From the NCBI GenBank assembly GCA_934247335.1, contig CAKQJJ010000031.1:1-10624 (forward strand): 10,624 nt of DNA, written 5' to 3'. Positions 5,486-10,624 of the stretch are shown here, in pieces; positions within the stretch are counted from its first letter, which is position 1, and the number at the start of each line of letters is the position of its first letter. The position numbers were made by a program, and so were the translations under genes. A model generated the notes under the pieces. The model saw nothing but the letters and a program-made list of their open reading frames with translations, was not told the DNA's origin and ran no database searches. The stretch comes from an uncultured Clostridia bacterium (lineage in GTDB: Bacteria > Bacillota > Clostridia > Christensenellales > Pumilibacteraceae).

Positions 5486-6313
5486 ATGAGCGAATGCACT
5501 CACAACTGTTCGACGTGCGGCAGCGATTGCGCTTCCCGTAAAAGCGAAAGCATGCTCACGCCGCTCAATCAGTTAAGTAAAGTAAAAAAAGTAATAGGCA
5601 TAGTCAGCGGTAAAGGCGGAGTGGGTAAATCCACCGTAACCTCGCTTCTGGCTTCCGCAACGAGCAGAGCGGGCAAACGTACCGCCGTTCTCGACGCCGA
5701 TATAACCGGACCGTCCATTCCCAAGGCGTTCGGACTTACCAAAAAGGCGTACGGAACCGAAGACAATCTGCTCATCCCCGTAAAATCGGAAGGCGGAGTG
5801 CAGATTATGTCGGTAAACCTCGTCTTAGAAGACGAAACCAAGCCCGTAATCTGGCGCGGACCCATTCTTGCGGGAGTGGTAAAGCAGTTTTGGGGCGAAA
5901 CGGTATGGCAGGACGTGGACTATATGTACGTGGACATGCCTCCGGGAACGGGCGACGTTCCGCTCACTGTGTTCCAGAGCATTCCGCTCGACGGAATAGT
6001 AATTGTCACCACGCCGCAGGATCTCGTGTCCATGATAGTCGAAAAAGCCGTAAACATGGCAAAACTCATGAATATCCCCGTTCTTGCGTTGGTGGAAAAC
6101 ATGTCCTATTATCCCTGTCCGCATTGCGGAGAAAAACTCTATCCGTTCGGAAAGAGCAAATTAGAGGAAGAAGCCGCAAAAATAGGCGTTGACTGCATCG
6201 CGCGCATGCCCATAAATTCGCAGATCGCAGAGGCGTGCGACAGCGGCAAGGTCGAAAGCGTAAAAGAAGACGCGCTTGACTGCGTTCTTAACAAGATTTT
6301 CGCGCTTAAATAA
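5486..6313 (+). CDS. mrp: Mrp/ApbC (NBP35-type) iron-sulfur carrier ATPase
   Basis: Mrp/ApbC proteins are dimeric deviant-Walker P-loop ATPases that carry a 4Fe-4S cluster to target enzymes. The 275-residue product shows an N-terminal cysteine cluster (C4, C8, C11, C15) like the NBP35 subgroup. The deviant Walker A GKGGVGKST follows (42-50), then DADITGPSIP (70-79), VDMPPGTGD (149-157) and the cluster-binding C211-x2-C214. The ATG at 5486 is chosen because AAGGAC at 5472-5477 is well spaced and the family starts just before this cysteine cluster. An in-frame TTG at 5462 would add eight residues. The gene opens an operon whose last member, NrdG, is itself a 4Fe-4S enzyme. The stop overlaps the next ATG by one base (TAATG). 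Confidence 0.93.
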   Translation: MSECTHNCSTCGSDCASRKSESMLTPLNQLSKVKKVIGIVSGKGGVGKSTVTSLLASATSRAGKRTAVLDADITGPSIPKAFGLTKKAYGTEDNLLIPVKSEGGVQIMSVNLVLEDETKPVIWRGPILAGVVKQFWGETVWQDVDYMYVDMPPGTGDVPLTVFQSIPLDGIVIVTTPQDLVSMIVEKAVNMAKLMNIPVLALVENMSYYPCPHCGEKLYPFGKSKLEEEAAKIGVDCIARMPINSQIAEACDSGKVESVKEDALDCVLNKIFALK

Positions 6314-7791
6314 TGAAATTCACGTCGCTCAATACGCCCGAATTCATCGTTCGCGCACTCGAAACCAAAAATATAACCGAATGCACCGAAATCCAGAAAG
6401 AAGTAATTCCGCTGCTTTCGGAAGATAAAGACGTAATAGGTCAGTCCAAAACGGGCAGCGGCAAAACCTTTGCATATGCGATTCCGGCTGCCGAAAAGGT
6501 GGATACGGAAAGCGGCGACACGCAGATTCTGGTGGTTTGTCCCACGCGCGAGCTTGCCGCTCAGGTGGTAAACGAAATACGTTTTCTCAACACCTTCCGC
6601 GAAGGCTGCAAGGTTGTCCCCGTCTTCGGCGGAACAAATATGGCGCGGCAGGTAACCACGCTTAAAAAGAACGCCGAAATAGTCGTCGGAACGCCCGGAA
6701 GACTGGTAGATCACTTAAAGCGCCGCACGCTCAAACTCGAAAACCTGAAAATGCTCGTGCTGGACGAAGCCGACGAAATGCTGAAAATGGGCTTTAAGGA
6801 AGAAGTCGAAAAGATAATTTCCAAATGTCCCGTCGATCGCGTCACGGCGATGTTCAGCGCAACCATGCCCGACGGCGTGAAAAAAATAGCCGAAAACTAT
6901 ATGCGCTCGCCCGTCGTAGTGGAAATCGACGACGAAATCACCCGCTCGGTTGCTCAGTTTTACGTAAAAACCGGGCTGAAAGACAAGGATTCCACGCTTA
7001 AAAAGCTTATAAAACGCTTTTCGCCCGAACGCGCCATGGTTTTTTGCAACACCAAGCGCATGGTGGCAAAACTTTCCGCAAGTCTGTCCGCAATAGGCGT
7101 TCAGGCGTCCGCCATTCACGGCGATATGCCGCAAAAAGACCGTAAAGCCGCGCTCGATAAATTGAAGTCGGGCGAAGTAAGCCTTATGATTGCCACCGAC
7201 GTTGCCGCAAGAGGAATCGACGTCGAGGGCGTGGACATAGTGTTCAACTACGACGTTCCGCAAACCGCCGAATATTACGTTCACCGCATAGGCAGAACGG
7301 GCAGAGCAGACAAAAAAGGCGTTGCCTACACGCTTATAAACACCGATTGGGGCATGAAATGCCTGTCCGAAATTGTCGCCGCCACCGGCAATACCGTGGA
7401 AGAATTTTCGCTTGACGAAAAACAGGAGAAAAAGCAGCGACGGGCGGCAACCAGACAGGCGGAAAAATCGGCAAAAAAATACGCCGACGAGCATGCCAAG
7501 CCGTCGTTCGTCCGCAGCGGAGAACGTCTGAAAGGCGAACGCGACTTCATCGAAAACGCTTTCAAAAAAGCCGATAAGCAATCGGAAAGAAAAAAGCGCT
7601 ACGCCGATAAAACGGACAAAAAGTCGTATTCCGCCGCAAAAAGCCGCGGCAAAAGTTCGGATCTAACCAAAAAACAAACGGCAAATAGCTATAAATCAAA
7701 ACAAACGAGCGGTTATTCCGCAAAAAATTCAAATAAAGCCCGTAACACCAAGGGCAAAAATCAAGGAGGCAAAAATTATGGAAAACGTTAA
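6313..7791 (+). CDS. DEAD-box ATP-dependent RNA helicase
   Basis: DEAD-box helicases unwind short RNA duplexes in ribosome assembly, translation and decay. The 492-residue product has every core motif: Q motif (about 3-28, Q28), I (SKTGSGKT, 45-52), Ia (PTRELA, 77-82), GG (106-107), TPGR (127-130), II (DEAD, 151-154), III (SAT, 182-184), IV (VFCNTK, 243-248), V (ATDVAARGID, 294-303) and VI (HRIGRTGR, 324-331). Residues 370-492 form a Lys/Arg-rich tail, then a Ser/Lys/Asn/Gly-rich, low-complexity end typical of CshA/DeaD types. No RNA-binding RRM-like fold is obvious. The ATG shares one base with the mrp stop and lacks a clear ribosome site, so coupled re-initiation is likely. The 3' end overlaps the next gene and encodes its ribosome site. 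Confidence 0.95.
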   Translation: MKFTSLNTPEFIVRALETKNITECTEIQKEVIPLLSEDKDVIGQSKTGSGKTFAYAIPAAEKVDTESGDTQILVVCPTRELAAQVVNEIRFLNTFREGCKVVPVFGGTNMARQVTTLKKNAEIVVGTPGRLVDHLKRRTLKLENLKMLVLDEADEMLKMGFKEEVEKIISKCPVDRVTAMFSATMPDGVKKIAENYMRSPVVVEIDDEITRSVAQFYVKTGLKDKDSTLKKLIKRFSPERAMVFCNTKRMVAKLSASLSAIGVQASAIHGDMPQKDRKAALDKLKSGEVSLMIATDVAARGIDVEGVDIVFNYDVPQTAEYYVHRIGRTGRADKKGVAYTLINTDWGMKCLSEIVAATGNTVEEFSLDEKQEKKQRRAATRQAEKSAKKYADEHAKPSFVRSGERLKGERDFIENAFKKADKQSERKKRYADKTDKKSYSAAKSRGKSSDLTKKQTANSYKSKQTSGYSAKNSNKARNTKGKNQGGKNYGKR

Positions 7792-7978
7792 AACCTTTCA
7801 CGTCGAAGGAATGGCTTGCGCTCATTGCGCGGCAAGAGTGGAAAAAGCGGTAGCAGCTCTCGGAGCGAAAGCCGCAGTCGATCTCGCAAATAAAAAAGTT
7901 ACCGTTACCGGCGACGCTTCCGACGAGAAAATAATCGAAGCCATCACCGCCGCAGGCTATAAAGCAAGCCGCGCTTAA
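7778..7978 (+). CDS. Heavy-metal-associated (HMA) domain protein, CopZ-like
   Basis: The 66-residue product is a single HMA (MerP/CopZ-type) fold. The metal-binding motif is GMACAHC (C14 and C17), followed by AARVEKAVAAL, a central KKVTVTG strand and the C-terminal IIEAITAAGYKA. Such proteins carry Cu(I) or similar soft metals in the cytoplasm, usually to a P-type ATPase. No CopA or CsoR is in the window, so the metal and partner are unknown. A perfect AAGGAGG (7763-7769) lies 8 bases before the ATG, inside the helicase tail. The gene overlaps the helicase by 14 bases in another frame. It is probably co-transcribed with mrp and the helicase. Confidence 0.9.
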   Translation: MENVKTFHVEGMACAHCAARVEKAVAALGAKAAVDLANKKVTVTGDASDEKIIEAITAAGYKASRA

Positions 7979-7998
7979 AATAAAGGAAACCAAAGCCC

Positions 7999-8400
7999 AT
8001 GCTAAGCGATATGAAGTTTATAGAGGTGAAATATTCGCGAGTTCCAATGCCCGTGCGGATAATAATCACGTGCCTTGCAATGTCCGTGCTTATCGCCTCT
8101 ATAGTTTTGTTTTTTATACTCGCCGACAGATATTGGCGAACGCCTTTCAGGTACGCGTGGGTAGTCGCCGTCGGCTGGGCGGTCGTGTTCGTCATAATGC
8201 TGTTTTTCAATTCACCCGAAAGACGGCTTTTGGTAAACATGTTCAAAGGACTGGTAAACATAAGCAAATGGAACGCCGGAGTATGGCTGATGAAGGCTTT
8301 TCTGTGGTATTGCGTGTACACGTACGGAGTGGTTTTTTCGCTGGCGGTATGCTATGCCTACGCTCCCATAGGTTGCGTGAAATTCGCAATAACCGGCTGA
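7999..8400 (+). CDS. Unrecognised small membrane protein, three predicted helices
   Basis: I do not recognise the family. The 133 residues show hydrophobic segments at about 20-42, 52-71 and 101-121. Between the second and third is a basic, amphipathic stretch (NSPERRLLVNMFKGLVNISK). The ends are short, with no signal peptide or lipobox. Several Trp/Tyr/Arg residues sit at helix edges. The start at 7999 has AAAGG (7982-7986) 12 bases upstream. A second in-frame ATG at 8011 is possible and would shorten the protein by four residues. It lies 20 bases after the HMA gene and 21 bases before nrdG, with matching codon use, so it belongs to the same operon. Context alone does not give a function. 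Confidence 0.75.
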   Translation: MLSDMKFIEVKYSRVPMPVRIIITCLAMSVLIASIVLFFILADRYWRTPFRYAWVVAVGWAVVFVIMLFFNSPERRLLVNMFKGLVNISKWNAGVWLMKAFLWYCVYTYGVVFSLAVCYAYAPIGCVKFAITG

Positions 8401-8421
8401 CAAAATTTTCGGAGACATCAC

Positions 8422-9114
8422 ATGAAATTTTACGGAATGCAGAAAATGACCCTTCTCGACTACCCCGGATACGTGGCGTGCACGCTGTTCACGGGCGGCT
8501 GCAATTTTCGTTGCCCGTTCTGCCACAACGCGCTGCTTGTTCTCGAGATTGACGAAAATTACACGATTCCTGAAGAGGAAGTGCTTGCTTTTCTCAAAAA
8601 AAGGCAGGGGCTTCTGGACGGAGTGTGCGTCACGGGCGGCGAACCTCTTATAAATAAGGATATAGGCGAATTCCTCTCAAAGGTAAAGACTCTCGGCTTT
8701 AAGATTAAGCTTGACACAAACGGAACCAATCCCGCGCTGTTAAAAGAGCTGGTTTCGCAAAATCTCGTCGATTATGTTGCCGTTGACATCAAAAATTCGC
8801 CCGAAAAATACGCCGAAACGGTGGGGTTGAAAAGCTTCGATATGTCGCCCGTCAACGAAACGGTAAACTTTTTGCTGTCCGGCGCCGTCGATTACGAATT
8901 CCGTACCACAGTCACGAAACAGTTCCATTCGGTCGAAAGCATGGAGGAAGCCGCCCGTTTTATAAAGGGAGCCAAACGCTATTTTCTTCAAAATTTCGTG
9001 GACAGCGGCAACCTTATCGGCAGCGGAATAACCGGGCAAAGCAAAGAAGAAATGGAAAAAATGCTTGCCGTTGTCAAAAAATACGTGCCCGACAGCCACT
9101 TGCGCGGAATTTAG
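8422..9114 (+). CDS. nrdG: Anaerobic ribonucleotide reductase activase (radical SAM)
   Basis: NrdG uses a 4Fe-4S cluster and S-adenosylmethionine to place the glycyl radical on NrdD. The 230-residue product has the radical SAM motif C27-x3-C31-x2-C34 (GGCNFRCPFCHN), GGEP at 72-75 (SAM binding), a KLDTNG strand and a VDYVAVDIKN segment. Length and the opening GMQKMTLLDYPGYVACTLFT fit the NrdG2/PflA-like branch rather than the short E. coli NrdG of about 154 residues. A glycyl-radical activase for another enzyme is the alternative, but nrdD follows within 170 bases. GGAG at 8411-8414 precedes the ATG. The gene belongs to the upstream operon. The NrdR-like boxes and a promoter lie after it, so its control may differ from that of nrdD. 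Confidence 0.9.
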   Translation: MKFYGMQKMTLLDYPGYVACTLFTGGCNFRCPFCHNALLVLEIDENYTIPEEEVLAFLKKRQGLLDGVCVTGGEPLINKDIGEFLSKVKTLGFKIKLDTNGTNPALLKELVSQNLVDYVAVDIKNSPEKYAETVGLKSFDMSPVNETVNFLLSGAVDYEFRTTVTKQFHSVESMEEAARFIKGAKRYFLQNFVDSGNLIGSGITGQSKEEMEKMLAVVKKYVPDSHLRGI

Positions 9115-9125
9115 CCTGCGTTTAT

Positions 9126-9158
9126 AAAAGAAAAAGGGCATAACGACTTGCGTTGCCC
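9126..9158 (-). terminator. Hairpin after nrdG with its T-tract on the minus strand
   Basis: GGGC (9136-9139) plus AACG (9142-9145) pair with CGTT (9151-9154) plus GCCC (9155-9158) around the loop ACTTG, with a two-base bulge. On the plus strand no T run follows. On the minus strand it is followed by TTTTTCTTTT (complement of 9126-9135), a good intrinsic terminator shape. No minus-strand gene is seen. In the nrdG mRNA it may act only as a 3' stabiliser. Confidence 0.45.
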
Positions 9159-9182
9159 GACATAATAATATTTAATGCGACA

Positions 9183-9198
9183 CCACACTATATTGTGT
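9183..9198 (+). promoter_or_regulatory. Candidate NrdR box 1
   Basis: CCACACTATATTGTGT matches the published NrdR consensus (acaCwAtATaTwGtgt) at 14 of 16 positions by my count. It lies just upstream of the -35 box of nrdD. NrdR is the ATP/dATP-sensing repressor of ribonucleotide reductase genes, and its gene is not in this window. Confidence 0.7.
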
Positions 9199-9207
9199 CC
9201 GATTTGC

Positions 9208-9236
9208 TTGACAAGGCACAATATATATTGTATACT
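9208..9236 (+). promoter_or_regulatory. Sigma-A promoter of nrdD
   Basis: A perfect TTGACA (9208-9213) and TATACT (9231-9236) are 17 bases apart, predicting a start near 9243. The spacer contains the second NrdR-like box, so repressor binding would compete with RNA polymerase. Confidence 0.85.
9216..9231 (+). promoter_or_regulatory. Candidate NrdR box 2
   Basis: GCACAATATATATTGT matches the NrdR consensus at 14 of 16 positions and contains the perfect palindrome ACAATATATATTGT (9218-9231). It starts 33 bases after box 1, about three helical turns. That is the paired arrangement usual for NrdR sites. It fills the spacer of the nrdD promoter. Confidence 0.7.
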
Positions 9237-9281
9237 AATGAACGATAACACGAAAAACGATTTCGGGAGGAGAATATAATA

Positions 9282-10624
9282 ATGTACACTGTAGTAAAAA
9301 GAGACGGAAAACAAGTAGATTTCGACATCGCGAAGATAAAAGACGCCATAACGAAGGCGTTCGACGCGTGCGGAAGACAATATCATCCGGATATTATCGA
9401 CTTCCTCGTTCTCAAAGTAACGTCGGAATTCGAGCCTAAAATCGAAGATAATAAAATCTCCGTCGAAGCCATTCAGGACAGCGTGGAGTCGGTCCTGATT
9501 AAGGCGGGCTATGACGAGGTCGCCAAGGCATATATCCTGTATCGTAAGCAGCGTGAGCGTATGCGCAATATGAGCAATACGTTGCTGGACTACAAGAAGA
9601 TTGTGGACAACTACCTCAAGGTCAATGACTGGCGCGTCAAGGAAAATTCCACCGTGACCTATTCGGTCGGCGGACTGATCCTGTCCAACTCCGGCGCCAT
9701 TACCGCCAACTACTGGCTGAGCGAGGTTTACGACGAGGAGATCGCCGATGCGCACCGGAACGCGGACATCCACCTGCACGACCTCTCCATGCTGACCGGC
9801 TATTGCGCCGGGTGGTCGCTCAAGCAGCTGATCCAGGAGGGACTGGGCGGTGTGACCGGCAAGATCACCTCTGCACCCGCCAAGCATCTGGCAACGCTGT
9901 GCAACCAGATGGTCAACTTCCTCGGTATCATGCAGAACGAGTGGGCAGGCGCACAGGCGTTCTCGTCCTTCGATACATATCTCGCTCCGTTCGTAAAAGC
10001 CGACAATTTAAGCTACGAACAGGTTAAAAAATGCATCGAATCCTTCATTTACGGCGTTAACACTCCCAGCCGCTGGGGTACGCAGGCGCCCTTCTCCAAC
10101 ATAACGCTGGACTGGGTTGTGCCCAACGACCTTGCCGAACTCAACTGTATAGTGGGCGGAAAGGAAATGCCCTTCAAATACAAGGACTGCAAGAAGGAAA
10201 TGGACATGGTAAACAAGGCGTTTATCGAAATCATGATAGACGGCGACGCTCACGGCAGAGGATTCCAGTACCCCATCCCGACCTATTCCATAACCAAAAC
10301 TTTCGACTGGTCGGACACCGAAAACAATAAACTTTTGTTTGAAATGGCTGCAAAGTACGGCACTCCGTACTTCTCCAACTACATAAACAGCGATATGGAA
10401 CCCAGCGACGTCCGCAGTATGTGTTGCAGACTGCGTCTTGACCTTCGCGAACTGCGTAAAAAATCGGGCGGCTACTTCGGCAGCGGCGAAAGCACCGGAT
10501 CGGTGGGCGTCGTAACCATCAATATGCCGCGTATCGCCTATCTCGCAAGTGACGAAAAGGACTTCTACAAGCGCCTCGACAAGATGATGGACATCTCGGC
10601 TCGCTCGCTTAAAATCAAGCGTAC
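9282..10624 (+). CDS. nrdD: Anaerobic ribonucleoside-triphosphate reductase (class III), 3' end cut by window
   Basis: NrdD reduces ribonucleoside triphosphates to deoxy forms without oxygen, using a glycyl radical made by NrdG. About 447 residues are visible and the frame stays open to the last base. The first 90 or so form an ATP-cone (MYTVVKRDGKQVDFDIAKIK), the allosteric activity site. The catalytic barrel follows, with DIHLHDLSML, NEWAGAQAFSSFDTYLAPF, YGVNTPSRWGTQAPFSNITL, GRGFQYPIPTY and MCCRLRLD (C381, C382). I take the cysteine pair to include the conserved active-site Cys. The glycyl-radical site and zinc cysteines lie beyond the window. GGGAGG (9265-9270) precedes the ATG at 9282. 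Codons at about 9470-9990 differ strongly from both flanks. Two NrdR-like boxes sit at its promoter. Confidence 0.96.
   Translation, partial: MYTVVKRDGKQVDFDIAKIKDAITKAFDACGRQYHPDIIDFLVLKVTSEFEPKIEDNKISVEAIQDSVESVLIKAGYDEVAKAYILYRKQRERMRNMSNTLLDYKKIVDNYLKVNDWRVKENSTVTYSVGGLILSNSGAITANYWLSEVYDEEIADAHRNADIHLHDLSMLTGYCAGWSLKQLIQEGLGGVTGKITSAPAKHLATLCNQMVNFLGIMQNEWAGAQAFSSFDTYLAPFVKADNLSYEQVKKCIESFIYGVNTPSRWGTQAPFSNITLDWVVPNDLAELNCIVGGKEMPFKYKDCKKEMDMVNKAFIEIMIDGDAHGRGFQYPIPTYSITKTFDWSDTENNKLLFEMAAKYGTPYFSNYINSDMEPSDVRSMCCRLRLDLRELRKKSGGYFGSGESTGSVGVVTINMPRIAYLASDEKDFYKRLDKMMDISARSLKIKR
9470..9990 (+). other. Block of atypical codon use inside nrdD
   Basis: Between the Glu codon at 9465 and the Lys AAA near 9996, Glu is GAG in 8 of 9 cases and Lys is AAG in all 10. 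After it, up to 10624, all 12 Glu codons I count are GAA, and Lys mixes AAA and AAG. ATA is absent inside the block but common outside, and CTG dominates Leu inside. The reading frame and protein motifs are intact. This looks like a segment replaced from a relative with different codon preference, or a chimeric assembly join. Confidence 0.6.

Noticed and set aside
6715..7581. Open minus-strand frame of 288 codons opposite the helicase
   Set aside because: All helicase motifs are on the plus strand in this stretch and the minus reading has no recognisable features.
9183..9236. Promoter palindromes as Fur or PerR boxes
   Set aside because: They do not fit the 7-1-7 TGATAAT/ATTATCA pattern, whereas they match the NrdR consensus and its paired spacing.
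9111..9887. Open minus-strand frame of 258 codons reaching from nrdD over its promoter
   Set aside because: It runs through the nrdD promoter and intergenic hairpin, lacks a ribosome site and owes its length to the third-base G/C bias of the atypical nrdD block.

Overview
The window looks like chromosome from a strictly anaerobic, low-to-mid-GC Bacillota (Clostridia) bacterium, plausibly an uncultured gut lineage. The reasons are the order rpmH-rnpA-yidD-yidC-jag, AGGAGG-type ribosome sites, a reverse rubrerythrin, a PerR-type regulator, a class III (anaerobic) ribonucleotide reductase with its activase, and a YidC of the five-helix type. No phage, IS, CRISPR array, tRNA or rRNA gene is visible. 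Every supported gene lies on the + strand.

Region 1 (1-3672) is the origin-proximal cluster. A consensus promoter drives rpmH (ribosomal protein L34). A terminator-like hairpin separates it from rnpA (RNase P protein), which overlaps yidD, which overlaps yidC, followed by jag/khpB. Together these encode ribosome and tRNA processing parts, membrane protein insertion, and an RNA-binding protein. YidC carries about 250 extra Ala/Glu/Lys-rich residues in one extracytoplasmic loop.

Region 2 (3673-4324) is a 650-base non-coding stretch. It holds several palindromes and a diverged direct repeat (a mosaic of extragenic repeats), then phased A-tracts, a consensus promoter and a perfect Fur-type palindrome.

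Region 3 (4325-5261) is a two-gene peroxide-defence operon: a PerR/Fur-family repressor and a reverse rubrerythrin, closed by an intrinsic terminator. The repressor has the PerR set of metal ligands but an Arg where PerR has Asn in the recognition helix, and the operator is of the Fur type.

Region 4 (5369-9114) is a compact, probably co-transcribed group: an Mrp/ApbC Fe-S carrier ATPase, a DEAD-box RNA helicase (1-base overlap), a small heavy-metal-associated domain protein (14-base overlap), an unrecognised three-helix membrane protein, and an NrdG-type radical SAM activase.

Region 5 (9115-10624) is nrdD, cut by the window end. It has its own consensus promoter and two NrdR-box-like palindromes 33 bases apart. 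An internal block of nrdD (about 9470-9990) has codon use unlike the rest of the gene, which suggests recombination or an assembly chimera.

No wholly new system is evident. The leads most worth checking are the PerR/Fur hybrid circuit, the mosaic nrdD, and the YidC loop insertion.
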